From Citrobacter sp. R56 (lineage in GTDB: Bacteria; Pseudomonadota; Gammaproteobacteria; Enterobacterales; Enterobacteriaceae): a stretch of 64,000 bases of DNA. This document shows, one piece after another, positions 19,246-28,907 of the stretch. The position numbers and the translations under genes were made by a program. Under the pieces are notes generated by a model. The model worked only from the letters and a program-made list of their open reading frames with translations. It was not told the origin of the DNA and searched no databases. The number at the start of each line of letters is the position of its first letter. Positions within the stretch are counted from its first letter, which is position 1. The stretch is from positions 3,720,001 to 3,784,000 of the forward strand of contig NZ_CP069159.1 of assembly GCF_016811995.1 (NCBI RefSeq), in the 5' to 3' direction.

Positions 19246-19518
19246 ATGGATTACATTAATATCATTGGTTTTATTGGCGGCGGTTGCACTACCATTTCTT
19301 TTATTCCGCAGGTTGTTTTAGTGCTAAAAACAAAGTCAACGAAAGATATCTCGTTGATGATGTACTCCATTTTTGTTTTCGGCATTTCTTTATGGCTGCT
19401 ATACGGAATTTTGTCGGGCGCACTCCCCGTCGTCATCCCCAATTTGATTACTTTCGTACTGGCAGGTTCAATTCTGTTTATGAAGGTAAAAAACGAAATT
19501 ATTCAAAAAAATCGATGA
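19246..19518 (+). CDS. SemiSWEET sugar transporter
   Basis: Small membrane protein of 90 residues with three predicted membrane helices, matching one three-helix repeat of SWEET/MtN3 transporters. The diagnostic SFIPQV (PQ-loop at P21-Q22) is followed by LKTKSTKDIS, SLWLLYGI and PNLITFVLAGSIL, with the conserved Asn in the third helix. Bacterial SemiSWEETs form homodimers that move sugars down their gradient. The ATG follows GCGGAAG. It is divergent from the GPH symporter and convergent with cueO. Which sugar it moves, and whether it imports or exports, cannot be told from sequence. Confidence 0.9.
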   Translation: MDYINIIGFIGGGCTTISFIPQVVLVLKTKSTKDISLMMYSIFVFGISLWLLYGILSGALPVVIPNLITFVLAGSILFMKVKNEIIQKNR

Positions 19519-19526
19519 TTGTAGCG

Positions 19527-19575
19527 CCAGGTAGTAAAGCGAGTATGGATAATGCCTGCTACTTTTACTACCTGG
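19527..19575. repeat. Long inverted repeat after the SemiSWEET gene
   Basis: Perfect 12-base arms CCAGGTAGTAAA (19527-19538) and TTTACTACCTGG (19564-19575) flank a 25-base loop, 8 bases past the stop. There is no T run, so it is not a classical terminator. It could protect the mRNA 3' end or be a trace of an insertion edge. Confidence 0.6.
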
Positions 19576-19656
19576 ATAATGACAGCCCAGACCTTCCCCC
19601 TGTACAGCGCCACAGAGATAAAATATCTCAGGCATCAGGTTGGGCCATTTTTGGAG

Positions 19657-19685
19657 TCGCGCCCGCCGGCAAGCCGCGGGCGCGA
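19657..19685 (-). terminator. Hairpin after cueO
   Basis: GC-rich 10-base stem TCGCGCCCGC / GCGGGCGCGA with a 9-base loop starts 4 bases past the cueO stop. The following T tract is poor, so it may act as a weak or partial terminator. Confidence 0.5.
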
Positions 19686-19689
19686 AGTA

Positions 19690-21273
19690 TTACGCAGTGG
19701 TAAATCCAAGCATCATTCCCGTGTCTTCATGCTCTAACAGATGACAGTGCGCCATATAGGCATGCTCTTTCGGGGCCTCATGATCAAACTTGACCAACAC
19801 CTCGCTGACGCCGCCTTCGACGCGTACCGTATCTTTCCAGCCCGTACGATGTGCTGCTGGCGTTTTGCCGTTTTCCGACAGAATACGGAACTGGGTACCG
19901 TGGATGTGGAATGGATGTAGCATCATGTCGCCCTCACCGGAGATGACCCAGCGCTCATACTGCCCTTTCGCCACCGCAAACATCGGCTTGTTCATATCGA
20001 ATGACTGACCATTGATCTTGTTGGCGTTATGGAAATCAAACTGCCCACCGTGATTCATATGCCCCATGCTGCCATGATTCATATTGCCGTGATTCATTTT
20101 TCCATTGCCCATATGTCCCATCATCTGCCCACTCTTCATCCCCGCCATCGCTTGATCGCCGTATTTTTGCATCAGCATTTGCATGCCCATCATGTCGAGC
20201 ATAGGGTCCATGGCGAGTTGCAGCTTGCGTACCGTCAGGCCATCAAGGGACGGTAATGTCGGCATGCGGGTTAACGTATCCGGCAACGTACCAGAAGCGG
20301 TCACCACCAGCGGCTGGATGTGCATGACCGGGTGCGGTTGATCAAAAGGCGCAATCGCCATTCCCATCTGGCTGACTGGCAGAGTCATCAAATCAAACGC
20401 TTTGCCATCGCTGATATCCACCAGCACTTCGAAGCGTTCCCCCATCAACATGGGCAGTTCATTCACTTTGACAGGCTCAGCCAGCAATCCACCGTCGCTG
20501 GCGATCACATACAGAGGGCGGCCATCGCTGGCGGCGATGTTGAGCGAACGGGCGTTACAGCCATTGAGCAAACGCAGTCGTAGCCAGCCTTTTGGCGCGG
20601 CGTGTTGAGGGTAAATCGCCCCGTTGGTCAGCAATGTGTCACCAAACCACCCTACTGCGGCGGTCATTACATCCAGTTGGTAATTAATCTGTCCGTCGGC
20701 GGAAAACTGTTTGTCCTGGATTATCACCGGTACATCGTCGATGCCCCACTGCGTAGGGAGCAGCAGCTTACGAATATCATCATCTTCAATAAGCACCAGT
20801 CCCGCCAGCCCCATCGCGACCTGACGCCCCGTTTTTCCATGCTGATGTGGATGGAACCAGCAGGTGGCGGCCCGCTGCTCAGGTGTGAACGTAACAGTGC
20901 GCGAACCACCGGCAGGAATAACGCCTTGCGGGCCTCCATCCACTTCACCAGGAATTTCCAGGCCATGCCAGTGTAATGTGGTCTCTTCAGCGAGCTGATT
21001 ATGAATGTCGACGGTGACGGCTTTCCCCCTGTGCAGTTTTAACGCCGGTCCCAGCAGATTACCGTTGTAACCCCATGTCGTGGCCGTCTTGCCCGCGAAT
21101 GCCGATTGCCCGGTTTTGACGATCAACTGTATTTTATTGCGTGCATCGGCGGTTAACAGATCGGGAATCGGTAACGCGGGGCGCGCGGCGGCAAAGACAC
21201 TCCGGCTCCACAGTGGCAATGCAGATGCGACCCCAAGTGCGACAGAATATTTTAAGAAATCACGACGTTGCAT
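19690..21273 (-). CDS. cueO: Multicopper oxidase CueO
   Basis: Periplasmic laccase-like enzyme that oxidises Cu(I) to Cu(II) and protects against copper. A twin-arginine signal ([10 protein letters not shown]) shows Tat export. Copper-binding motifs are [19 protein letters not shown] and [13 protein letters not shown] Met/His-rich insert around residues 355-410 ([14 protein letters not shown]... and repeated NHG/GHM units) covers the type 1 site; it makes the protein 527 residues versus 516 in E. coli. The ATG at 21273 follows AAGGAAG; an in-frame GTG two codons upstream is too close to that ribosome site. A CueR-type promoter lies upstream. Confidence 0.97.
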   Translation of the reverse strand: MQRRDFLKYSVALGVASALPLWSRSVFAAARPALPIPDLLTADARNKIQLIVKTGQSAFAGKTATTWGYNGNLLGPALKLHRGKAVTVDIHNQLAEETTLHWHGLEIPGEVDGGPQGVIPAGGSRTVTFTPEQRAATCWFHPHQHGKTGRQVAMGLAGLVLIEDDDIRKLLLPTQWGIDDVPVIIQDKQFSADGQINYQLDVMTAAVGWFGDTLLTNGAIYPQHAAPKGWLRLRLLNGCNARSLNIAASDGRPLYVIASDGGLLAEPVKVNELPMLMGERFEVLVDISDGKAFDLMTLPVSQMGMAIAPFDQPHPVMHIQPLVVTASGTLPDTLTRMPTLPSLDGLTVRKLQLAMDPMLDMMGMQMLMQKYGDQAMAGMKSGQMMGHMGNGKMNHGNMNHGSMGHMNHGGQFDFHNANKINGQSFDMNKPMFAVAKGQYERWVISGEGDMMLHPFHIHGTQFRILSENGKTPAAHRTGWKDTVRVEGGVSEVLVKFDHEAPKEHAYMAHCHLLEHEDTGMMLGFTTA

Positions 21274-21318
21274 TTTCACTTCCTTATTCTCAGCAGGCGG
21301 GACACAGCCTAAAACTTG

Positions 21319-21349
21319 AGCATAGACCCTCCCCCTACAGGAAGGTCAA
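21319..21349 (-). promoter_or_regulatory. CueR-type promoter of cueO
   Basis: On the minus strand -35 TTGACC (21344-21349) and -10 TATGCT (21319-21324) are separated by 19 bases, the long spacer typical of MerR-family promoters. The spacer contains a dyad with outer arms GACC...GGTC (21325-21347) like the known E. coli cueO and copA operators. This predicts activation by CueR with Cu(I). Confidence 0.85.
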
Positions 21350-21439
21350 GTCAGGGACTGCATCGAATGTAATAATAAAAGTCGTCGCCTCGCTCGCAGT
21401 ATGCTAACGTTTAATTTCCGTGATGCAGTGGTAGAAGCA

Positions 21440-21787
21440 ATGAAGACGTTTTTCAGAACCGTGTTGTTCGGCAGCCTGATGGCCGTATGCGCAAACAGCT
21501 ATGCGCTCAGTGAGTCCGAAGCCGAAGATATGGCCGATTTAACGGCAGTTTTTGTGTTTCTGAAAAATGACTGCGGATACCAGAATTTACCCAATGGGCA
21601 GATTCGTCGCGCACTGGTCTTTTTTGCCCAGCAAAACCAGTGGGATCTCAGTAATTACGACACCTTCGACATGAAATCCCTCGGTGAAGACAGCTACCGG
21701 GATCTCAGCGGAATTGGTATCCCCGTCGCAAAAAAATGCAAAGCACTGGCACGAGATTCCCTCAGTCTGCTGGCCTACGTCAAATAA
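21440..21787 (+). CDS. yacC: Small secreted protein YacC (pilotin-like)
   Basis: 115-residue exported protein with a signal peptide (hydrophobic stretch to about residue 22, ending ANSYA). The mature part has two cysteines (NDCGYQ and AKKCKA) that could form a disulfide. The family is related to the AspS-type pilotins of type II secretion (T2SSS_2 family); YacC itself has no established role. The ATG at 21440 was chosen over an upstream in-frame extension lacking a signal peptide. It is divergent from cueO. Confidence 0.88.
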   Translation: MKTFFRTVLFGSLMAVCANSYALSESEAEDMADLTAVFVFLKNDCGYQNLPNGQIRRALVFFAQQNQWDLSNYDTFDMKSLGEDSYRDLSGIGIPVAKKCKALARDSLSLLAYVK

Positions 21788-21893
21788 ATTCCCCGATACC
21801 AGATTGCTGAAGTAATGACCGTGCAACACCGGTCATTGTTAGCTATGATGTTGCGCCCTTTTTCACGGGCGTCAACAATGGAGGTATCAACCA

Positions 21894-22754
21894 ATGGCCG
21901 AAAATACCCCGTGGCATGAAACGCTACACGACCAGTTTGGTCAGTACTTTGCCGTGGATAACGTGCTGTATCATGAGAAAACCGACCATCAGGATTTGAT
22001 CATTTTCGAGAACGCCGCGTTTGGTCGCGTAATGGCGCTGGACGGCGTGGTGCAAACCACCGAGCGCGATGAGTTTATCTATCACGAAATGATGACCCAC
22101 GTGCCGTTGCTCGCGCACGGTCACGCTAAACATGTGCTGATCATCGGCGGCGGCGACGGTGCTATGCTGCGCGAAGTCACGCGCCATAAAAACATCGAAA
22201 CCATTACGATGGTGGAGATCGATGCAGGTGTGGTCTCATTTTGCCGACAGTATTTGCCGAACCACAACGCAGGCAGCTACGACGATCCGCGGTTTAAACT
22301 GGTGATCGACGACGGCGTCAACTTCGTGAATCAGACCCGCCAGACTTTCGATGTGATCATTTCCGACTGCACCGATCCTATTGGTCCCGGCGAAAGCCTG
22401 TTCACCTCGGCATTCTATGAAGGCTGCAAACGCTGCCTGAACCCTGGCGGGATTTTTGTCGCCCAAAATGGCGTCTGCTTCCTGCAGCAAGATGAAGCCC
22501 TCGACAGCCATCGAAAACTCAGCCACTACTTTGATGACGTTGGTTTCTATCAGGCCGCCATTCCAACCTATTACGGCGGGATCATGACCTTTGCCTGGGC
22601 GACCGACAACGAAGCCCTGCGCCATCTTTCGACCGAGATTATTCAGGCCCGATTCCACACTTCCGGTCTGAAATGCCGTTACTACAATCCGGCAATTCAC
22701 ACGGCAGCCTTTGCCTTACCTCAATACTTGCAAGATGCACTGTCCGCGCAGTGA
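21894..22754 (+). CDS. speE: Spermidine synthase
   Basis: Transfers the aminopropyl group of decarboxylated S-adenosylmethionine to putrescine. The 286-residue protein has the nucleotide-binding loop [16 protein letters not shown] (about residues 81-96), the catalytic aspartate region [12 protein letters not shown] and [10 protein letters not shown]. The ATG follows GGAGGTATCAACC. speD begins about 20 bases after the stop, forming the speED operon that supplies its cosubstrate. Confidence 0.97.
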   Translation: MAENTPWHETLHDQFGQYFAVDNVLYHEKTDHQDLIIFENAAFGRVMALDGVVQTTERDEFIYHEMMTHVPLLAHGHAKHVLIIGGGDGAMLREVTRHKNIETITMVEIDAGVVSFCRQYLPNHNAGSYDDPRFKLVIDDGVNFVNQTRQTFDVIISDCTDPIGPGESLFTSAFYEGCKRCLNPGGIFVAQNGVCFLQQDEALDSHRKLSHYFDDVGFYQAAIPTYYGGIMTFAWATDNEALRHLSTEIIQARFHTSGLKCRYYNPAIHTAAFALPQYLQDALSAQ

Positions 22755-22774
22755 ATCTAAGGATGTGATAAAAA

Positions 22775-23569
22775 TTGAAAAAGCTGAAACTGCATGGCTT
22801 TAATAACCTGACCAAAAGCCTGAGTTTTTGTATTTATGATATCTGCTATGCCAAAACCGCCGAAGAGCGTGACGGCTACATCGCCTATATCGATGAACTC
22901 TACAACGCCAACCGTCTGACTGAGATTCTCTCGGAAACCTGTTCCATCATCGGCGCAAACATCCTGAATATTGCCCGTCAGGACTACGAACCGCAGGGCG
23001 CCAGCGTCACCATTCTGGTGAGCGAAGAGCCGATGGACCCCAAACTTATCGATAAAACCGAACATCCAGGCCCTTTGCCGGAAGCGGTCGTCGCGCACCT
23101 TGATAAGAGCCATATCTGCGTGCACACCTATCCGGAGAGTCACCCGGAGGGCGGGTTGTGTACCTTTCGCGCCGACATTGAAGTTTCCACCTGCGGCGTG
23201 ATTTCACCGCTGAATGCGCTGAATTACCTTATCCACCAGCTCGAGTCAGATATCGTGACGATTGATTATCGTGTACGGGGTTTTACTCGTGATATCAACG
23301 GCATGAAGCACTTTATCGATCATGAGATTAATTCAATCCAGAACTTTATGTCCGAGGATATGAAGTCGCTGTATGACATGGTGGATGTGAACGTCTATCA
23401 GGAAAATATCTTCCATACCAAAATGTTGCTTAAAGAGTTCGACCTTAAGCACTACATGTTCCACACCAAACCGGAAGACCTGACAGAAACCGAGCGCAAA
23501 GAGATTACCGCTGCGCTGTGGAAGGAAATGCGCGAGATTTACTACGGCCGTAATATTCCTACGCTGTAA
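22775..23569 (+). CDS. speD: S-adenosylmethionine decarboxylase proenzyme
   Basis: Makes the aminopropyl donor for SpeE. The 264-residue proenzyme cleaves itself before S112 ([13 protein letters not shown]) to form the pyruvoyl group; this serine and the nearby [10 protein letters not shown] stretch are intact. The start is TTG, preceded by AAGGATGTG, as in E. coli speD. It converges with yacL. Confidence 0.97.
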   Translation: MKKLKLHGFNNLTKSLSFCIYDICYAKTAEERDGYIAYIDELYNANRLTEILSETCSIIGANILNIARQDYEPQGASVTILVSEEPMDPKLIDKTEHPGPLPEAVVAHLDKSHICVHTYPESHPEGGLCTFRADIEVSTCGVISPLNALNYLIHQLESDIVTIDYRVRGFTRDINGMKHFIDHEINSIQNFMSEDMKSLYDMVDVNVYQENIFHTKMLLKEFDLKHYMFHTKPEDLTETERKEITAALWKEMREIYYGRNIPTL

Positions 23570-23577
23570 GCGTAATC

Positions 23578-23597
23578 GCGGAGCACGGAGGCTCCGC
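23578..23597. terminator. Hairpin between speD and yacL
   Basis: GCGGAGC / GCTCCGC stem with a 6-base loop, 8 bases after the speD stop. There is no strong T run on either strand, so its strength as a terminator is doubtful. Confidence 0.4.
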
Positions 23598-23616
23598 TGT
23601 GTAAAGTATCCCTGAA

Positions 23617-23979
23617 CTAGCGTTGTTGTGCGAATTCACGATATGCCGCAACCACCTGAAGAAAATCCTCCACGCCGCAGAGTGACAGGCTCTCTTCGTC
23701 GTAGTAGTTCATCCCTTCTTCCATTTCGTCGCCAGAAAACTCAAGCTGGTTGGCGCGAACCATCACCTCTTCGCCATCCATCCAGAGCGTGTATTCATGC
23801 CCTACCCGTTGCCAGGAACGTTCACTGCCTTTCACCGCCTGCGCCGCCTGTTCCACTTCATCAAGCAAGGCCAGGTTTTCTTTCACTTCTTCATTAAACC
23901 AGTGCCCCACCACTTCGTGGCCCATGGACATCCGCACCTTTACGACTCCGGTAATATCACGCAGAAATTCGTAATCCAT
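23617..23979 (-). CDS. yacL: UPF0231 family protein YacL
   Basis: Small acidic protein of 120 residues, the same length as E. coli YacL. Conserved text includes [15 protein letters not shown] and [18 protein letters not shown]. No signal peptide, membrane segment or catalytic motif is seen, and the function is unknown. The start was set at 23979; the in-frame upstream extension is non-conserved. It lies downstream of acnB behind a terminator. Confidence 0.9.
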   Translation of the reverse strand: MDYEFLRDITGVVKVRMSMGHEVVGHWFNEEVKENLALLDEVEQAAQAVKGSERSWQRVGHEYTLWMDGEEVMVRANQLEFSGDEMEEGMNYYDEESLSLCGVEDFLQVVAAYREFAQQR

Positions 23980-24087
23980 AATGTGTTCCTCTGCTCCCGG
24001 CAATGCGTAATTCCCGCACTGCGCCATGCTGTAATTATCGCAGCCTGGTCGCAGAAAAAAAGCGCCACGAGTGGAAGGAATGAAAAT

Positions 24088-24119
24088 AAAAAACCCCGCT
24101 TCGAAGGAAGTGGGGTTTT
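24088..24119 (-). terminator. Terminator of acnB
   Basis: On the minus strand, stem AAAACCCC / GGGGTTTT with an inner CTTC / GAAG pairing is followed by more T. It is also nearly symmetrical, so it could act in both directions. Confidence 0.75.
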
Positions 24120-24123
24120 ATAG

Positions 24124-24186
24124 GCCGGTAAGCGGAGCGCTTCCAGCCATATTGCCGGGTGGTAACGAATTCACCCGGCCTTTAAC
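24124..24186. repeat. REP-like element after acnB
   Basis: GGCCGGTAAGCGGAGCGCTTCC followed by GCCGGGTGG...CACCCGGCC gives two adjacent dyads between acnB and its terminator. It is a degenerate REP-type palindrome. Confidence 0.55.
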
Positions 24187-24199
24187 AGCGTGTAACGCC

Positions 24200-26797
24200 T
24201 TATACCGCGGTCTGGAAAATCACGCCGTCCGCTTTCTCGGTGTACTGAGAGAGCTTATCGAAGTTCAGATAACGGTACGTGTCGACAGCGGTTTTATCTA
24301 CCTGCGCCACATAGGTCTGATACTCTTCCGGCGTCGGCAGTTTGCCAATCAGCGCCGCAACGGCAGCCAGCTCCGCAGAGGCCAGGAAGACGTTCGCGCC
24401 GGTACCCAGACGGTTCGGGAAGTTACGGGTGGAGGTAGAAACCACCGTCGCACCGTCCGCCACACGTGCCTGGTTACCCATGCACAGTGAACAGCCAGGG
24501 ATCTCGATGCGCGCACCGCTCTTACCGAAGACGCTGTAGTAGCCTTCTTCGGTCAGCTGCGCGGCGTCCATACGGGTTGGCGGAGCCACCCACAGGCGCG
24601 TCGGCAGTTGGCCTTTGTGCGCATCCAGCAGTTTACCTGCGGCACGGAAGTGACCAATGTTGGTCATGCAGGAGCCGATAAACACTTCATCGATCTTCTC
24701 GCCCTGTACGTCAGAGAGCAGACGCGCATCGTCCGGATCGTTCGGCGCGCACAGAATCGGCTCTTTGATATCAGCCAGATCGATGTCGATCACCGCTGCG
24801 TACTCTGCATCTGCGTCGCCTTCCAGCAGCTCAGGGTTCGCCAGCCATTTTTCCATGCCCTGAACGCGACGTTCCAGGGTGCGGCGATCGCCGTAACCTT
24901 CTGCGATCATCCACTTCAGCAGAACAATGTTAGAGCTGAGGTATTCAACGATCGGCTCTTTGTTCAGCTTGATGGTACAGCCCGCAGCGGAACGCTCAGC
25001 GGAGGCATCGGTCAGCTCAAACGCCTGCTCGACTTTCAGATCCGGCAGACCTTCAATTTCCAGGATACGACCAGAGAAGATGTTTTTCTTCCCTTTCTTC
25101 TCAACGGTCAGCAGACCCTGTTTGATGGCGTACAGCGGGATGGCGTGCACCAAATCGCGCAGGGTGATGCCCGGCTGCATTTTGCCTTTGAAGCGCACCA
25201 GCACGGATTCCGGCATATCCAGCGGCATCACGCCGGTCGCAGCAGCAAACGCCACCAGACCAGAGCCAGCCGGGAAGGAGATACCAATCGGGAAACGGGT
25301 ATGGGAGTCACCACCGGTACCGACGGTATCCGGCAGCAGCATACGGTTCAGCCAGGAGTGGATAACGCCGTCGCCCGGACGCAGGGAAACACCACCACGG
25401 TTCATAATGAAGTCTGGCAGCGTATGGTGCGTGGTGACGTCAACCGGCTTCGGATAGGCCGCAGTATGACAGAAGGACTGCATCACCAGGTCAGCAGAGA
25501 AGCCCAGGCATGCCAGGTCTTTCAGCTCATCACGGGTCATTGGGCCAGTGGTGTCCTGAGAACCCACAGACGTCATTTTCGGTTCGCAGTACGCACCCGG
25601 ACGAATGCCTTTCACGCCACAGGCGCGGCCAACCATTTTCTGCGCCAGCGAGAAGCCACGGTTGCTTTCCGCCACGTCTTTCGCCTGACGGAACACATCA
25701 CTGTGCGGCAGACCGAGAGACTCACGCGCTTTGGTAGTCAGGCCACGACCGATAATCAGCGGGATACGACCACCGGCACGCACTTCGTCAATCAGCACGT
25801 CGGTTTTCAGTTCAAAACTTGCCAGCAGCTCGCCGGTTTCGTGGTTACGCACTTCGCCTTTGAACGGGTAAACGTCAATCACGTCGCCCATATTCAGGTT
25901 GTTCACGTCCACTTCGATCGGCAGTGCGCCCGCATCTTCCATGGTGTTAAAGAAGATCGGTGCAATTTTGCCGCCGAGGCACAGACCGCCGCCGCGTTTG
26001 TTCGGCACATGGGGGATGTCATCGCCCATGAACCACAGTACGGAGTTGGTTGCGGATTTACGTGAAGAACCGGTCCCCACAACGTCGCCAACGTAGGCCA
26101 GCGGGAACCCTTTCTTGTTCAGTTCTTCGATCTGTTTGATCGGACCAACAACGCCCGGCTGATCCGGCTCGATCCCTTCACGGGCGTTTTTCAGCATCGC
26201 CAACGCGTGCAGCGGAATATCAGGACGCGACCACGCATCCGGTGCCGGGGAGAGATCATCTGTGTTGGTTTCACCGGTCACTTTGAAGACGGTAACGGTA
26301 ATTTTTTCGGCAAGCGCAGGACGGTTCAGGAACCACTCGGCATCGGCCCAGGACTGGATCACCTGCTTAGCAAAGGCGTTACCCGCTTTCGCTTTCTCTT
26401 CGACGTCGTAGAAGTTATCGAACATCAGCAGGGTGTGGGAGAGCGCTTTCGCGGCAATCGGCGCCAGTTTCGCATCGTCGAGCGCGTCGATCAGCGGATG
26501 AATGTTGTAACCACCCTGCATGGTGCCCAGCAGTTCAATGGCTTTTTCAGGGGTAACCAGCGGGGAAGTTGCTTCGCCTTTGGCGACAGCAGCAAGGAAT
26601 CCGGCTTTGACGTAAGCAGCTTCGTCAACGCCCGGCGGTACACGGTTAATTAACAGGTCTAACAGGAATTCTTCTTCGCCAGCAGGCGGGTTCTTCAGCA
26701 GCTCGACAAGCGCAGCCATTTGGGTAGCATCCAGGGGCTTGGGTACAATCCCCTCAGCGGCACGCTCAGCTACGTGCTTACGGTATTCTTCTAGCAC
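24200..26797 (-). CDS. acnB: Aconitate hydratase B
   Basis: Main TCA-cycle aconitase (citrate to isocitrate via a [4Fe-4S] cluster); also binds mRNA when the cluster is lost. The 865 residues begin with a HEAT-like domain ([16 protein letters not shown]) found only in the AcnB class. The cluster ligands are seen as GSCMTN near 710 and PGCSLCMGN near 769-772. The start is GTG at 26797, with GGAG 8 bases upstream, giving exactly the E. coli length; a longer in-frame reading is not conserved. It is divergent from yacH. Confidence 0.97.
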   Translation of the reverse strand: MLEEYRKHVAERAAEGIVPKPLDATQMAALVELLKNPPAGEEEFLLDLLINRVPPGVDEAAYVKAGFLAAVAKGEATSPLVTPEKAIELLGTMQGGYNIHPLIDALDDAKLAPIAAKALSHTLLMFDNFYDVEEKAKAGNAFAKQVIQSWADAEWFLNRPALAEKITVTVFKVTGETNTDDLSPAPDAWSRPDIPLHALAMLKNAREGIEPDQPGVVGPIKQIEELNKKGFPLAYVGDVVGTGSSRKSATNSVLWFMGDDIPHVPNKRGGGLCLGGKIAPIFFNTMEDAGALPIEVDVNNLNMGDVIDVYPFKGEVRNHETGELLASFELKTDVLIDEVRAGGRIPLIIGRGLTTKARESLGLPHSDVFRQAKDVAESNRGFSLAQKMVGRACGVKGIRPGAYCEPKMTSVGSQDTTGPMTRDELKDLACLGFSADLVMQSFCHTAAYPKPVDVTTHHTLPDFIMNRGGVSLRPGDGVIHSWLNRMLLPDTVGTGGDSHTRFPIGISFPAGSGLVAFAAATGVMPLDMPESVLVRFKGKMQPGITLRDLVHAIPLYAIKQGLLTVEKKGKKNIFSGRILEIEGLPDLKVEQAFELTDASAERSAAGCTIKLNKEPIVEYLSSNIVLLKWMIAEGYGDRRTLERRVQGMEKWLANPELLEGDADAEYAAVIDIDLADIKEPILCAPNDPDDARLLSDVQGEKIDEVFIGSCMTNIGHFRAAGKLLDAHKGQLPTRLWVAPPTRMDAAQLTEEGYYSVFGKSGARIEIPGCSLCMGNQARVADGATVVSTSTRNFPNRLGTGANVFLASAELAAVAALIGKLPTPEEYQTYVAQVDKTAVDTYRYLNFDKLSQYTEKADGVIFQTAV

Positions 26798-27197
26798 GAC
26801 GGTTCTCCTCGCTCTCATTGTCATAGTGCGGCGCTTTTGTATATGGGCGATTCTCTTCACGCTCCTGTGAGACAGCAGTTAGTAGGGTAAATGCCCGATA
26901 CCGCAATCGGCAGAATAGCAGGATTTTAGTGGGGTGTTAATGCGTTTACAAAAAAGCAACATAAAAAAGTGGCTGAATCGATACATATGGTCTAATGCCC
27001 TTCATCATGAGGACAAGAAATTATTTTCCCCCGTTACGTTTAGTCACATAATTTCGTCTGCTGATAGTCATCTTGCGGTATCGATCCCAAGATAAGTTAA
27101 AAATTAAACTATTGTCTCTCTATACTCATGCCACACCGCAACGTCATGCGGCAGGTATTATGACCCTGGCGATTCCGCAGGAATCGGGAGAGAGAAG
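26798..27197. other. Divergent promoter region of acnB and yacH
   Basis: 400 bases with no gene I can support. It must hold the acnB promoter (minus) and the yacH promoter (plus). A possible yacH promoter is TTAAAA near 27098 with TATACT near 27122. It is AT-rich in the middle. No clear regulator site was recognised. Confidence 0.45.
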
Positions 27198-28895
27198 ATG
27201 AAGTTGCCCTTTAAGCCCCATGTGATTGCTCTGGTGTGTTGCACTGGATTACTCGCCGCTTCGGGTGTTTTGTATGTCAAAAGCCGTAGCCCTGAAGCGC
27301 CCGTTCCAGCGCCTGTCCCGGTTCAGACCGCCCCAGCCCCTGTAGCGACGCCGCCTCAAGCCCCCACTGCCGCCGCCACGCCTGACGCAAAACCGACGTT
27401 CACCAATGCCCAAATTGATCAGTGGGTTGCCCCTATCGCGCTTTTCCCTGATCCATTGCTTTCTCAGGTACTGATGGCCTCTACCTACCCGGCGAACGTG
27501 GTTCAGGCTGTACAATGGTCGCGTGATAATCCGAATTTGCAGGGAGATGCCGCAATTCAGGCGGTAGCAGGTCAACCGTGGGATCCGAGCGTCAAATCTC
27601 TGGTCGCATTTCCACAGCTGATGGCGATGATGGGCGAGAATCCACCGTGGGTACAAAACCTGGGTGACGCCTTCCTGGGGCAGCCGCAGGATGTGATGGA
27701 TTCCGTTCAGCGACTGCGATTACTGGCGCAACAAACCGGTGCGCTGAAATCTTCACCGCAACAAACGGTGACCAGCGAACCGAAGAAAACGGTTGCCGCG
27801 ACACAGACCACCACAACAACAACCACCAACAACACCACAAATACGACGACACAAGCCCCGGCACCGACCGTCATCAAAATTGAGCCCACCGACCCGCAGG
27901 TCGTCTATGTCCCGAGCTATAACCCTTCAACGGTTTACGGCACCTGGCCAAATACGGCCTACCCGCCGGTATATATGCCACCGCCTCCGGGGCAACAGTT
28001 TGCCAGCAGTTTTGTTAACGGGTTTGGTTTTAGTCTGGGCGTTGCCACCACTTACGCTTTGTTTAGTGACATTGACTGGGATGATGACGACGACGATTAT
28101 CACCACGATCATGATGACTACAACGGTGGTGGCGGCCATTATGAACGTAACGGGGACAACAACATCAATATTGATGTGGAAAACCTCAACCGTATCTCCG
28201 GTCAAAATCTTAAAGACAGGAACATGAACTGGCAGCACAACCCTGCTTATCGCGGCGGCGTGCCTTATCAGAGCAACGCGGTCTCACAGCGTTTTAATCA
28301 GACCAATGCCAACGGTGGATTACGTACAACGCAGCAATCAGCTGCCACAACAGCATCCCGCGACAGCCAGCGCCAGGCGGCAATGACGCAGCTCCAGCAG
28401 CGTAACAACACGTCAACCAAAACGGCCCAGCAGTCGGTCTCTTCCCGCGATATGCAACGCAAAGCAGCTTCCCAACAACTGAATCAAGTTGCCCAGCGTA
28501 ACAACTATCGCGGTTACGATACCCCGCAAAACAGCACGCGTCGGGAAGCCGCACAAAAAACGCTACAAAAATCGACAACGCCAAAGCAACAGCAGAATCG
28601 CAATGAGCAGAGAGCGAAAGCCCAACAGCAGGTTTCTCAGCAGCAACGCGATAACGCTCGCCAGCGCGTAGAGTCATCCACAACGCAACGGCGAAGCACT
28701 GTCTCGTCAGATCAACGTCAGGCACGCGTACAGAGTAACCGTCCTAACGCATTCAGTGGGAACGACAGCCGTTCACCCTCCTGGCAATCTCAGCAATCGC
28801 GAGGTCAGGAAAGCCGCCGAGTGAGCCGTGCGAATACCCAACAGCGTGCCGAGGCGCGTGGAAATGTGTCTGAGCGTCACGAACGCCGTCGTTAA
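27198..28895 (+). CDS. yacH: DUF3300 family envelope protein YacH
   Basis: 565-residue exported or membrane-anchored protein (hydrophobic N-terminus, residues 8-26), followed by a Pro/Ala-rich linker. The DUF3300 core (about 60-165, WVAPIALFPDPLLSQVL) is followed by a Thr/Asn run, a PxxVVYVPSYNP segment and an Asp/His-rich stretch (DDDDDDYHHDHDDY, about 296-309). The last 200 residues are Gln/Asn/Arg/Ser-rich with repeated SRDxQRxAAxxQLxQ units. E. coli YacH is somewhat longer. Function is unknown; the Asp/His stretch could bind metal. A DUF2950 gene follows after 9 bases, suggesting a two-gene operon. Confidence 0.88.
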   Translation: MKLPFKPHVIALVCCTGLLAASGVLYVKSRSPEAPVPAPVPVQTAPAPVATPPQAPTAAATPDAKPTFTNAQIDQWVAPIALFPDPLLSQVLMASTYPANVVQAVQWSRDNPNLQGDAAIQAVAGQPWDPSVKSLVAFPQLMAMMGENPPWVQNLGDAFLGQPQDVMDSVQRLRLLAQQTGALKSSPQQTVTSEPKKTVAATQTTTTTTTNNTTNTTTQAPAPTVIKIEPTDPQVVYVPSYNPSTVYGTWPNTAYPPVYMPPPPGQQFASSFVNGFGFSLGVATTYALFSDIDWDDDDDDYHHDHDDYNGGGGHYERNGDNNINIDVENLNRISGQNLKDRNMNWQHNPAYRGGVPYQSNAVSQRFNQTNANGGLRTTQQSAATTASRDSQRQAAMTQLQQRNNTSTKTAQQSVSSRDMQRKAASQQLNQVAQRNNYRGYDTPQNSTRREAAQKTLQKSTTPKQQQNRNEQRAKAQQQVSQQQRDNARQRVESSTTQRRSTVSSDQRQARVQSNRPNAFSGNDSRSPSWQSQQSRGQESRRVSRANTQQRAEARGNVSERHERRR

Positions 28896-28907
28896 TCGGA
28901 GCAAATG

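Noticed and set aside
24608-26065. Plus-strand open frame of 485 codons opposite acnB
   Set aside because: Antisense artefact of acnB codon bias, without recognisable domains.
27800-27860. ACA/ACC-rich simple repeat considered as a non-coding satellite
   Set aside because: It is in frame inside yacH and codes for its Thr/Asn-rich linker.
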